DNA of 64,000 bases from 630D-37 sp037478835. Lineage in GTDB: Bacteria; Chloroflexota; Anaerolineae; Anaerolineales; Villigracilaceae. Positions 8,967 through 17,149 of this stretch are shown piece after piece. The stretch lies in assembly GCA_037478835.1 (NCBI GenBank), contig JBBFLV010000001.1, forward strand, positions 248,001 to 312,000, read 5' to 3'. Numbering within the stretch: the first letter of the stretch is position 1; each line of letters begins with the position of its first letter. Position numbers and translations under genes: made by a program. The notes under the pieces were generated by a model. It did no database searches and was not told where the DNA came from. It worked only from the letters and a program-made list of their open reading frames with translations.

Positions 8967-9659
8967 ATGGACGAACGACAGGAATTCTGGGAGGCGATTC
9001 GCAGGGGAGAAAGCGAAAAAGTACTGGCATTCCTGGAGAAAAGGCCCCGCCTGCTTGAACAGGTCAATGAGGAGGGGGTCTCCCCGATTGTTTTTGCCGC
9101 GTATCAGGGGCATATGGATCTGGCCGAGCGGTTGGCCGATCGCAAGGTGGTGTTGAACATCTTTGAGGCCGCGGTGTGTGGTCGGGTGAGCACCCTGATG
9201 CATTTGCTCGCCCGTGATCCGGGGTTGGTGGATGCTTATCAGGGGGATGGTTTTCAGCCTTTGGGATTGGCGTGTTACTTCCGCAGGTTTGAAGTGGTCA
9301 AATATTTGCTCCGCGCCGGGGCACCGGTCAATTCGCCAGCGCGCAATGCCCTAAAGGCGACTCCACTGCATTCGGCGGTGGCGGCACGGGACACAGAGAT
9401 CGTGCGCTTGCTCCTGAGCCATGATGCCGAGCCAAACGTTCGTGAGAATGGGGGCTATACTCCTGCGCATATTGCGGCTCAAAATGGTGATGTGGAGATT
9501 CTACGGCTCCTGATTTTCTACGGGGCCGACACCGAGCTCAAGACGGACGAAGGGAAAACACCGCTCGATTTGGCATTGGAGGCCTCACACACCGAGGTGG
9601 TGGAGCTCTTGAAATCCGGGATCACCAAGCGATTGCGGCGCAATTTCAGCACCACCTGA
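8967..9659 (+). CDS. ankyrin-repeat protein
   Basis: 230 residues. Start ATG 8967 has GGAGGGG upstream; a frame beginning at 8895 would start within the preceding terminator. Four to five ankyrin repeats are visible (GVSPIVFAAYQGHMDLAERL, TPLHSAVAARDTEIVRLLL, TPAHIAAQNGDVEILRLLI, TPLDLALEASHTEVVELL). No signal peptide or catalytic motif is seen. The role is protein-protein binding; the partner is unknown. It is probably monocistronic, following a terminator. Confidence 0.85.
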   Translation: MDERQEFWEAIRRGESEKVLAFLEKRPRLLEQVNEEGVSPIVFAAYQGHMDLAERLADRKVVLNIFEAAVCGRVSTLMHLLARDPGLVDAYQGDGFQPLGLACYFRRFEVVKYLLRAGAPVNSPARNALKATPLHSAVAARDTEIVRLLLSHDAEPNVRENGGYTPAHIAAQNGDVEILRLLIFYGADTELKTDEGKTPLDLALEASHTEVVELLKSGITKRLRRNFSTT

Positions 9660-9797
9660 AACGCGCCCTTCGGCGTTGAACAATCCAGCGTAGCTTGCAA
9701 ATGGATAAAGAAATCTTTGCACCCTATTGAGGGATTCGACGGGTGTTGGTGATCGTGCAGGTATAAGAATAAATGCCGCAAATTCAGAGGTGTCGTT

Positions 9798-11849
9798 ATG
9801 AAAAAATCTATACCTGTTCTCTTTGTGCTGTTTTTGTTGATATCTTGCGCGCCTCAAACAAGCAATCTGCCGATGGATACTCCAACGGCGACCGTGGCTT
9901 TTTCGGCAACTGCTCCTCTCTTGCCGACTTCTACTTCTACGCCCACACCATTGCCTACGGCAACGGCCTCCCCTACGCCTACGCCTTCCCCCACGCCTAC
10001 GCCGATTCTCTTGCCGGTAGGGAATGGGACCCCGTTGCCCAATTTGTCTTACGAGAAAATTACGGCAGAGAATGTCCAGCGGTTGAGAGAAATTGCCCGT
10101 TATGGATATCCGTACTTGTTGGCATCCAAAAATCCTTATCGCCTGACAGCCGATGGCAGAACGATCGTTGTCGGCACAACGGCGGGGATTGAATTCTATG
10201 ATGCCGTTACACATCAAAAAACAGGTGGGATTGCGATCGAACGCCTGCGCAATTTTGACGTGACTCCGGATGGACGATTCGTTCTTGCCCACGTAGATGA
10301 CACTCTGATTGTATGGACGGCAGATGGGAAAAAGGTGAGAGAATTCGCGCTTGAGTTTGAACAGGAGGCATTTCGGGAGTTACCGCCTATGGCCATCTCA
10401 CCCGATGGGTCTCTGATAGCCGTACAACAAAAAAGGAGAAACTGGCAAGATTTCAGTAAAGTCGAGATCTATCGCGTGTCGGATGGTGCTTTGCTGGATA
10501 TTGTGCGAGGGGATGGAGTGCTATTTTCGCCGGATGGAAAGTATTTGGCTACGGAGTTGGACGGATTGTGGCTTTACCCGGTGGAGAAATTGGGTGAGGG
10601 CTGGGAGAAGAGGTTGCCGAAGCAATCTTTGCCGTGGTGTCCTCGACTAGACGATCGTTGCACGCTTATTTTTTCACCGGATGGTACCCTGGCGGCAGTG
10701 GTAGGTAGAGAATGGGTGAAAATTTATCGGGTAGAGAATCGTGAATTCGTGCGTCAGGTGAGCGGTTTTCCTGTCGATAATTATTATTTGCCGACAGTGC
10801 AATTCTCGTCGGATGGAAGTAAGGTGCTGGTGTGGGCATCTATTGAAAGATATATAGACAAACTTAAGTCGAGGGCGATTGTAGTAAATATTGTTGATGG
10901 TAAATGGTTGACGAATGTGGAATATCTAGAGGATTATTCGGATTACATATATCTTGCCCAGGGTGAGCTAAAGACGTTTACTTGGAAGGCTGATGGAGAA
11001 TTGTTGCCACGAGGCTGGTATCGTGGTGCCTTGTTGGAAGTGGATGATTCCGGCCAAGTGGTTTTGGCCATCCCGCGCAGATTGTGCCGCAATGAGGTGT
11101 GTCAAGATCTCGGAGAGGATCAGGTCGCCGGTTGGACGGATGGTCGGGTTCAGGTCCTGCAAGTTCAAAAGTCGAGCAAACATAAAGGGGCATTGGAGGC
11201 TTCTGCCGGTGAGGCTCCTATTCTGATATTGGAGAAAAATTTATTCAATTTGACTTTCTACAATGGAATATGGGTTGCCCACTATAATGCTGGTTTTTCT
11301 TCTTGGACTATGTTGTATGACTCTAAAGGTAGACGGCATACCTTTGATAGTAATAGTTCTTTCGTCGATGTTTGGGCAGATAAAGATGGAATGTTTTTAT
11401 CTATTTATGATATAAAAGAAAGAAAAAGAAGTCTTTTGTTTGTAGAATACGATTCTATGGCTATTCGTAGTCTGGATGTAAAGAGTGGAGATGTCGTTGC
11501 TGTTAGGGATAAATTTATTGTTCTAAGGGAGGGTTATGAAAAACCAAAGGTTAAAATACTTTTACCCGATACAACCTTTATTGAAATTGATATTCCATCT
11601 TGGAAGAATTACTACTCGAATTCGGGTGTATTATCTTCGGATAAGCAATTATTGTTCATAGAGGATGGAGATGGAGGAGTGTATGTCCTAGACTTGGTGA
11701 ATCGCACGGTAATCGGTAGATTCTTTGCCCACGGTGATCTGATTCAAGGCATGGCACTTTCGCCGGATGAACGTTATTTTGTTACCGTCGGTGAGGATGG
11801 TTTTATCCGAGTTTGGGGAATCGTACCGGAAGGGGCGTCGGTACAATGA
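9798..11849 (+). CDS. WD40-like beta-propeller lipoprotein
   Basis: 683 residues. A lipoprotein signal (MKKSIPVLFVLFLLISC, Cys 17) is followed by a low-complexity Thr/Pro linker (TPTPSPTPTP) typical of Chloroflexota surface proteins. The rest is a chain of blades with repeated FSPDGKYLA, ISPDGSLIA, FSPDGTLAAV, FSSDGSKVLV and LSPDERYFVTVGEDGFIRVW, so a WD40/TolB-type propeller outside the cell. The middle-to-late part (about 10800-11700) is clearly more AT-rich than neighbouring genes. No function beyond surface binding can be assigned. Confidence 0.8.
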   Translation: MKKSIPVLFVLFLLISCAPQTSNLPMDTPTATVAFSATAPLLPTSTSTPTPLPTATASPTPTPSPTPTPILLPVGNGTPLPNLSYEKITAENVQRLREIARYGYPYLLASKNPYRLTADGRTIVVGTTAGIEFYDAVTHQKTGGIAIERLRNFDVTPDGRFVLAHVDDTLIVWTADGKKVREFALEFEQEAFRELPPMAISPDGSLIAVQQKRRNWQDFSKVEIYRVSDGALLDIVRGDGVLFSPDGKYLATELDGLWLYPVEKLGEGWEKRLPKQSLPWCPRLDDRCTLIFSPDGTLAAVVGREWVKIYRVENREFVRQVSGFPVDNYYLPTVQFSSDGSKVLVWASIERYIDKLKSRAIVVNIVDGKWLTNVEYLEDYSDYIYLAQGELKTFTWKADGELLPRGWYRGALLEVDDSGQVVLAIPRRLCRNEVCQDLGEDQVAGWTDGRVQVLQVQKSSKHKGALEASAGEAPILILEKNLFNLTFYNGIWVAHYNAGFSSWTMLYDSKGRRHTFDSNSSFVDVWADKDGMFLSIYDIKERKRSLLFVEYDSMAIRSLDVKSGDVVAVRDKFIVLREGYEKPKVKILLPDTTFIEIDIPSWKNYYSNSGVLSSDKQLLFIEDGDGGVYVLDLVNRTVIGRFFAHGDLIQGMALSPDERYFVTVGEDGFIRVWGIVPEGASVQ

Positions 11850-11868
11850 TACCGGTTGATTCCGCTTG

Positions 11869-11896
11869 GCCGGGCCTTAGAGCCCGGCTTTTTTGT
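11869..11896 (+). terminator. rho-independent terminator
   Basis: GCCGGGC (11869-11875) and GCCCGGC (11882-11888) enclose a 6-nt loop and are followed by six T residues. It ends the propeller lipoprotein transcript. Confidence 0.9.
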
Positions 11897-12303
11897 TCGG
11901 GTTGGTGAATTTGTATAGGACGAGCTTTTTAATTCAGCCGGGATTGTAGAGTTTGAGGGCAGGGTAGATCGGAAGTATCCTTGATGAACTCAAATTTTGA
12001 ATTTGCTGTAAAAATCATGTTTTGGCAAAAATATTTTACGAGAATAGGAATTATATTAACGGTAATCGCGAAGATTAAACACAGATTTTTTTTGCAAAGA
12101 AAAACGAATTTTCTTCTCGTCAGAGCAAACCTTAAGACAAAAATTTTCTAAAAGTTTTGCGCCAAACAGGCTTTTTGCGAGCAAAAACTTTTCCCCGGAG
12201 AGTCACAACCTTTTGCAGGGGGTATTCTTGAAATGGTGCAAGCACGTTTTTTTTTACTCTTGTTTTCGCCCTTCCTTTTTGTCCATGTTTATATTCAAAA
12301 ACC
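11897..12303. other. AT-rich intergenic region ahead of the carotenoid operon
   Basis: About 400 bases with no credible gene. Composition is far more AT-rich than the surroundings. An imperfect inverted repeat, AAAAGTTTTGC (12150-12160) and GCAAAAACTTTT (12181-12192), and several A/T tracts are visible. It may hold upstream promoter or operator elements for the CarH-like gene; I see no second clear promoter. Confidence 0.4.
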
Positions 12304-12332
12304 TTGACAAAATAGCCTAGATGTGTGACAAT
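12304..12332 (+). promoter_or_regulatory. promoter of the CarH-led operon (leaderless arrangement)
   Basis: TTGACA (12304-12309), a 17-bp spacer and GACAAT (12327-12332) form a good housekeeping promoter. The expected start point, 6-7 bases after the -10, coincides with GTG 12339, so the transcript would be leaderless; no Shine-Dalgarno precedes either candidate start. Two TGACA words 21 bp apart (12305 and 12326) cover both hexamers and could be part of a repressor site, in line with CarH proteins blocking their own promoters in the dark. Confidence 0.6.
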
Positions 12333-12338
12333 CACAGC

Positions 12339-13610
12339 GTGACCGATTTGCAGAAAACCCCCCTTTATCGTTTGGGCTATGTCCTTGAAGAAACCGGCTT
12401 GCAGGCCGATACCGTGCGCGTTTGGGAAAGGCGTTATGGCTTTCCCATGCCACGGCGGACGGAGGGAGGACATCGCCTTTATTCGCGCCATGATATTCGT
12501 GCCTTGCAGTGGATGAAGGCGCGCCTGGAAGAGGGGATGCGTATCTCGAAGGCGGTGCGCTTATGGAAGGAGATGGAGGCGCAAGGGATCGATCCGCTGG
12601 CGCTCGGTGGATCTGAAGGGATTTCAGAGCTGGAAAAAATACGTGGTGAGTGGATTTCCGCTTGCCTGGATTTTGACGAATCTCGTGCCGAGGCGTTGTT
12701 AGATGCCGCCTTTCAGGTCTATCCTCCCGAAACAGTTTGTTTGCAGGTGTTGCAGCGCGGCGTGCACCAGATCGGCGAAATGTGGTATCGCGCCGAAGCG
12801 ACGGTGCAACAAGAGCATTTTACTTCTGAGTTGGTCTCTCGTCGGCTACATCATCTGATCGCGAGTGCTCCGAGCCCATGGCGCGAGGGCGTTTTCCTCG
12901 TCGGGACGCCGGCGGGGGAGATGCATAGCCTGCCGGCGCTGCTGTTGGCGACGCTTTTGCGCTTGCGCGGCTGGGATACACGCTTCCTCGGCTCGAATGT
13001 CCCGGAGGAACGTATCAAGCATACTCTGGAGATCGTTCGTCCTTCCGCCGTGCTCTATTCGGTGCAGCTTTTGACCAACTTGCCGGCTCTGCAGGGGGTC
13101 GGTCGCCTTTTACAGGCGGAGGGGGTTCCATTGGGGTATGCCGGTCAAATTTTCAATCGCCATCCCTCCCTTTGCGAGCGCATTCCCGGCTACTTTTTGG
13201 GCCGCACGTTCGAGGAAGCCTTAGATTCGGCCGAGGTGTTGATCCGGGTTGATAGGATCACCCCTGAGGTCCAGGAAACTCCGCCGCTCTATCGGCAGGC
13301 GGCCGAAGCGTTGGCGAACTTTTCCAGCAGTATTACAGCCCAAATGCATGTGCGCTTATCGCATATCCCGCGTCAGTTTCTAGATGAAGCATTAACGTTC
13401 ACTTTGGAACAATGGTGGGCGGCGTTGCATTTAGGTGATCTGAATCCGTTGCGTGAGGAAATGCAATGGATCGCCCATCTCTTGAAATATCGTTCTCTTA
13501 ATCCCGGTTGGCTGGTTGATTATTGGCAAGCTTGGCGAGAAGTCGTCAAGGAACATCTCGGCGATCTTGCCGCACCCATCCTTGAGTTTTTGGATCATTT
13601 TGAGAAGTGA
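12339..13610 (+). CDS. carH: CarH-like B12-dependent photoreceptor transcriptional repressor
   Basis: 423 residues from GTG 12339 (an ATG at 12321 in frame would fall inside the -10 region). Residues about 8-75 are a MerR winged helix (YRLGYVLEETGLQADTVRVWERRYGFP...GGHRLYSRHDI). The helical bundle carries W149-x9-E159-H160, the signature of CarH proteins whose adenosyl-B12 is split by light, and the Rossmann domain has the lower-ligand motif GEMH with His 196. Spacing W-to-H (11) and H-to-H (36) nearly equals the Thermus protein. In that family light breaks the tetramer and releases DNA. Unlike the roughly 285-residue Thermus CarH, it has an extra helical C-terminus of about 130 residues. First gene of the operon. 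Confidence 0.92.
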   Translation: MTDLQKTPLYRLGYVLEETGLQADTVRVWERRYGFPMPRRTEGGHRLYSRHDIRALQWMKARLEEGMRISKAVRLWKEMEAQGIDPLALGGSEGISELEKIRGEWISACLDFDESRAEALLDAAFQVYPPETVCLQVLQRGVHQIGEMWYRAEATVQQEHFTSELVSRRLHHLIASAPSPWREGVFLVGTPAGEMHSLPALLLATLLRLRGWDTRFLGSNVPEERIKHTLEIVRPSAVLYSVQLLTNLPALQGVGRLLQAEGVPLGYAGQIFNRHPSLCERIPGYFLGRTFEEALDSAEVLIRVDRITPEVQETPPLYRQAAEALANFSSSITAQMHVRLSHIPRQFLDEALTFTLEQWWAALHLGDLNPLREEMQWIAHLLKYRSLNPGWLVDYWQAWREVVKEHLGDLAAPILEFLDHFEK

Positions 13611-13618
13611 GGAGCCCT

Positions 13619-14632
13619 ATGAGTTCTCAAGCTCGTTCCCAATTCCGATTGTATTTGACGATTTGGACGGCCGTTACGGCTTTGACCGCTATCATCTGGT
13701 TGACTGCGGCCGGGTTGCAAACCCGATTCGATGTGGTCAACGAAAAATATTATGCCTTCTTCTATCCCTGGCAGACGCGCAACCCTTCCGTGATGGCCTA
13801 TGTCACTTCCTGGGTGGGCTATGCATTGCACCAAATTGCCGCCTGGGGGATCATTTGGGCGGCACAACGCCAACAACCGAAGTATAGCGCCGATTTTCGC
13901 TGGTTCAACTGGGCGATGGCGGGCGTCAACTTGGCCGGCTTCGCTTTGCACTGGGTACAGACGCAACTCTGGTACGATGGCTTGGCGATCTCCGTGCCGG
14001 AGGTCACTTCGCAGGGCTCGGTGATCCTGATGCTGGTCTTCATTCTGATCCTGGAAGCGCCGCGCCGGGGTCTGTTCTGGGGTAAGAAAATCCGTTTCCA
14101 CCAGGCCTTTTTGGATATCGTGCGTCAATATCATGGCTATCTCTTTTCCTGGGCGCTGATTTATACCTTTTGGTATCACCCGATGGAGAACACATTCGGA
14201 CATTTGGCCGGTTTCTTCTACATGTTTGCTTTGCTTTCGCAATCGGTGCTGATTTTCCATCGCGCCCACTTGAACAAATGGTGGAAATTCTCGCTGGAAG
14301 CATTGGTGCTGGTTCACGGTACGCTGGTGGCGATTGAACAAGGTAGAGGACTGTGGCCGATGTTCTTCTTCGGCTTCATGGCGATGATCGTGCTCACCCA
14401 GATGCACGGTCTTGGCTTGAGCCGCTTCCTGCGCGGGGTGATTGCAGCCACCTTTGTGTTGGGTGCAGGGTTGTATTATGGTCTGAGCGGTGACCTGGCG
14501 CGGATCAACGAAGTGATTCGCATTCCGGTGATCGAATACGGGCTGGTGTTTGCCTTCTACGGGCTGTTTCTGATCGTTTACGGATTGAACCGATGTCTCA
14601 GACGTGTTGTTTCGGTGACGGTGAAGGAGTAA
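13619..14632 (+). CDS. uncharacterised polytopic membrane protein
   Basis: 337 residues from ATG 13619, with GGAG six bases upstream and 8 bases after the carH stop. About eight to nine hydrophobic helices are visible, with many aromatic and histidine residues inside the helical region (WVGYALHQIAAWG, LIYTFWYHPMENTFGH, ALVLVHG, MHGLGLSRF). I do not recognise the family. Position second in a light/carotenoid operon suggests a membrane redox, transport or lipid role, but nothing in the sequence proves one. Confidence 0.75.
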   Translation: MSSQARSQFRLYLTIWTAVTALTAIIWLTAAGLQTRFDVVNEKYYAFFYPWQTRNPSVMAYVTSWVGYALHQIAAWGIIWAAQRQQPKYSADFRWFNWAMAGVNLAGFALHWVQTQLWYDGLAISVPEVTSQGSVILMLVFILILEAPRRGLFWGKKIRFHQAFLDIVRQYHGYLFSWALIYTFWYHPMENTFGHLAGFFYMFALLSQSVLIFHRAHLNKWWKFSLEALVLVHGTLVAIEQGRGLWPMFFFGFMAMIVLTQMHGLGLSRFLRGVIAATFVLGAGLYYGLSGDLARINEVIRIPVIEYGLVFAFYGLFLIVYGLNRCLRRVVSVTVKE

Positions 14633-14634
14633 AA

Positions 14635-15024
14635 ATGTCCCACCCTTTTGATCTCTTCGACGGTCATCAGTACCTGAACATCGAAACCTTCCGCAAGGAC
14701 GGGAGGGGTGTCAGGACCCCGGTCTGGTTCGTGCGCGATGGAGATACGCTCTATGTTTGGACGCAGTTCGATTCCGGCAAGGCCAAGCGCATTCGGCGCA
14801 ACGGGAAGGTGCGCATTGCTCCTTGTAACGCCCGCGGCGATTTGCTGGGCGAATGGATAGAAGCATATGCGGCAGCGGATACTTCCCCGCAGGCGCTAGA
14901 GCATGTGCAGACCCTGATGGCGCGCAAGTACGGCTTGGCTTTCCGCGCTTTTCAGTGGATGGGCCGATTGCAAAAGGTGCGCTACACCGCTCTGCGCATT
15001 TCCGCTTCGGGAGAGAATCTGTGA
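14635..15024 (+). CDS. PPOX-class (pyridoxamine oxidase fold) flavin/F420-dependent oxidoreductase
   Basis: 129 residues; the ATG at 14635 has AAGGAG upstream and lies 2 bases after the previous stop. The split-barrel pattern FRKDGRGVRTPVWFVRDGDTLYVWT, SGKAKRIRRNGKVRIAPC and the C-terminal VRYTALRI matches small F420/FMN-binding proteins of the Rv2061c type. Cofactor choice cannot be settled from sequence. It could reduce a product of the pathway or bind a flavin; overlap by GTGA with the next gene shows co-translation. Confidence 0.8.
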   Translation: MSHPFDLFDGHQYLNIETFRKDGRGVRTPVWFVRDGDTLYVWTQFDSGKAKRIRRNGKVRIAPCNARGDLLGEWIEAYAAADTSPQALEHVQTLMARKYGLAFRAFQWMGRLQKVRYTALRISASGENL

Positions 15025-15770
15025 AGCGTATTCTGAAGTACGCGCTTTTTCTTTTGGCGACGATCGGGGCTCTGGGCATCGTAGGGTTCGTCCTTTGGGC
15101 CGAAACGCCGCTTGGGCCGATGCCGGAGGCGCTCGAAGCCTTGCAGAGCGGGGATGACGTGGCGGTGACGGTGAATGGTTGGTTGGTCTTTGAACCCCAG
15201 GGCAAGTCCCCCAAAACCGGCTTCATCTTCTATCCCGGAGGTCGGGTGGATGCGCGTAGCTACGCTCCGCCGGCAAGGGAAATCGCAGCCGGTGGCTATC
15301 TGGTGGTCATCGTGCCGATGCCGCTTAACCTGGCCGTTTTCGGCGCCGAGCGCGCAGCCGAAGTGATTGCAGCCTATCCCCAAATCCGGCATTGGGTGAT
15401 CGGCGGACATTCTTTGGGAGGAGCGATGGCGGCCCGTTTTGCTGCCCTGTATCCCCAGCAGGTGGATGGGGTGGTGCTCTGGGCTTCTTACCCACCGGAT
15501 GGGAACCCACTGACCAATTCCGGACTGCCGGTGCTTTCGATCTATGGCTCTGAAGATTTCGGACGCGAAGCCATTGAGAGCCGTAAATCTTTGTTGCCGG
15601 AGGACACCCAATGGCTGTTCATCCCGTGTGCCAATCATGCCCAGATGGGCTGGTACGGTCCGCAGCCGGGTGACGGAGAGGCTTGTATTTCACGAGAAGA
15701 GCAACAAGAGCAGGTTGTGAAAGCCACACTGGAATTTTTGCAGCGGATCGAGATGCAGGGAGGTGAGTGA
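15021..15770 (+). CDS. alpha/beta hydrolase, membrane-anchored
   Basis: 249 residues from GTG 15021, which overlaps the previous stop as GTGA. One N-terminal membrane anchor (YALFLLATIGALGIVGFVLW) precedes an alpha/beta hydrolase domain with nucleophile elbow GGHSLGGAMAARFAA, acid region (VLSIYGSEDFGREAIESR) and late His (PCANHAQMGWYG). The fold resembles Abhydrolase_5 proteins. Substrate unknown; an ester or lipid seems plausible in this operon. Confidence 0.85.
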   Translation: MKRILKYALFLLATIGALGIVGFVLWAETPLGPMPEALEALQSGDDVAVTVNGWLVFEPQGKSPKTGFIFYPGGRVDARSYAPPAREIAAGGYLVVIVPMPLNLAVFGAERAAEVIAAYPQIRHWVIGGHSLGGAMAARFAALYPQQVDGVVLWASYPPDGNPLTNSGLPVLSIYGSEDFGREAIESRKSLLPEDTQWLFIPCANHAQMGWYGPQPGDGEACISREEQQEQVVKATLEFLQRIEMQGGE

Positions 15771-16648
15771 TGGAGTTGAACAATGCGGTTGTCGTGATCA
15801 CGGGTTCGACACGCGGTTTTGGGAATGCCTTGGCGCGTGCTTTATTAGCTCGGGGTGCCAGGGTTGTTATTTCCGGCCGCTCTCAAGTGACGGTGGATCG
15901 GGTGGTGATTGAGCTCTCTGCCCTGGGAATGGTTATCGGCCTGGCCTGTGATGTGAGTGTCGCAGAACAGGTCTATGCCTTGGCGGAATATACGCTGGCG
16001 CGATTTGGACGTATTGATGTGTGGGTCAACAATGCCGGAATCACTCCTGTGCCGGGAGGAATTTTAGATTTTTCTCCACAAACGGCCGAGGAGGTTTTCC
16101 GTGTGAATTGTCTAGGTACGCTATATGGTACGCAGACGGCAGTAGCCGTGATGCGACGACAGGGATTTGGGACGATTGTTAACCTATATGGACGGGGAAG
16201 TGATCTCCGTCCCGCTACGCCTTCTGGTCTTTATGGCGCAAGCAAGGCCTGGATTACCTCTTTTACTCGCACGATGGCATCTGAGTACAAGGATTTGCCC
16301 ATTCGTATTATCGGTTTCAATCCAGGGATGATGCTTACGGATATGCTAACGGGTGTAAATGTGGTGGTCGGTGAGAGGACCGTTCGCATCATGCGTTCTT
16401 TTCCCATGGTGCTTCGCGCTTTGGCGAACCCTCCCGAAGTGGCAGCTGCCGCGCTGGTGCGTCTTTTGGAGCGGAATGGCAAGTCTTTTGTTGAGTTTCG
16501 CATGATGAGCGGATTTCGGTTGCTCAAAATGTTATCGAAGTTGATCTGGATGCAGCTAAACCCAGGTGCCCGCCCACCGATGCAATCCTTTCCTGTGCTT
16601 TCGGCGTTTGAACCGCCCTTGGACCCGGATCGTACTCTGAAAAAATGA
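15770..16648 (+). CDS. short-chain dehydrogenase/reductase
   Basis: 292 residues; ATG 15770 shares a base with the previous TGA and has GGAGGTG upstream. The NAD(P)-binding motif TGSTRGFG (TGxxxGxG) and NNAG are intact. The catalytic part reads NLYGRGSD...SGLYGASKAW; the Tyr-x3-Lys is present (YGASK), while the usual catalytic Ser position is Gly-Arg-Gly-Ser, so alignment is needed there. The C-terminus is longer than minimal SDRs. Substrate unknown. Confidence 0.88.
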   Translation: MELNNAVVVITGSTRGFGNALARALLARGARVVISGRSQVTVDRVVIELSALGMVIGLACDVSVAEQVYALAEYTLARFGRIDVWVNNAGITPVPGGILDFSPQTAEEVFRVNCLGTLYGTQTAVAVMRRQGFGTIVNLYGRGSDLRPATPSGLYGASKAWITSFTRTMASEYKDLPIRIIGFNPGMMLTDMLTGVNVVVGERTVRIMRSFPMVLRALANPPEVAAAALVRLLERNGKSFVEFRMMSGFRLLKMLSKLIWMQLNPGARPPMQSFPVLSAFEPPLDPDRTLKK

Positions 16649-16663
16649 CCCAGGAGAAAGCAA

Positions 16664-17149
16664 ATGCCTAAAGTGATCTTGAAAACCCCTGCCCCCGATT
16701 TTGAACTGGCCGATTTTCGCGGCAACCTTGTCCGACTTTTGGCCTTGCGCGGTCGGCCCGTTGTGCTGGTCTTCAATCGGGGATTTATATGACCGTTCTG
16801 CCGCCGGCATATGGCGCAGTTGCGTCAGGATTACGAGAAGTTTCGAGCATTAAATGCAGAAATTCTGGTGATCGGTCCGGAGGATGCCCGTGCTTTTGAA
16901 CAATATTGGCAAGAGAACGATTTGCCGTTCATCGGTTTGCCGGATCCAACCCACACCGTGCTCAAGTTGTACGGGCAGGAAGTGAACCTCTTCAAGCTAG
17001 GACGTATGCCGGCCATGGTGATCGTGGATGCGAATGGCATGGTGCGCTTTGCTCACTACGGTCATAGCATGAGCGATATTCCGGAAAACGCTGAGGTGCT
17101 GGCCACACTGAAGATGTTAAGTGCTCAAACATCACAGGAGTCTGTATGA
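16664..17149 (+). CDS. peroxiredoxin-like selenoprotein (in-frame TGA = Sec43, UxxC motif)
   Basis: The frame opens at ATG 16664 after CAGGAG and reads MPKVILKTPAPDFELADF, a classic AhpC/TSA start. At 16790-16792 it meets TGA and continues in the same frame as PFCRRHMAQLRQDYEKF to a stop at 17149, 161 residues with the TGA read through. In homologues of this redoxin family the motif is CPxC; here the first Cys is exactly the TGA, giving U43-P-F-C46. Strong coding on both sides and a hairpin just after the TGA favour selenocysteine over a broken gene. Role: thiol/selenol-based peroxide reduction. It overlaps the Rieske gene by ATGA, inside the photoprotection operon. The sel genes are not in this window. 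Confidence 0.85.
16790..16827 (+). promoter_or_regulatory. candidate bacterial SECIS element
   Basis: Directly at the TGA: UGAC (16790-16793) can pair with GUCA (16824-16827). Within, CUG (16798-16800) pairs with CAG (16817-16819) and CGCC (16802-16805) with GGCG (16813-16816), leaving one bulged C. The 7-nt apical loop is GGCAUAU, with G at its first positions as bacterial SECIS elements require. The loop begins 14 nt after the UGA, at the short end for the class. Confidence 0.65.

Noticed and set aside
16811..17149. Separate 112-residue protein starting at the Met after the TGA
   Set aside because: It would lack the active site and the first beta strands of the redoxin fold; no ribosome binding site precedes ATG 16811. 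Reading through the TGA as Sec explains both halves.
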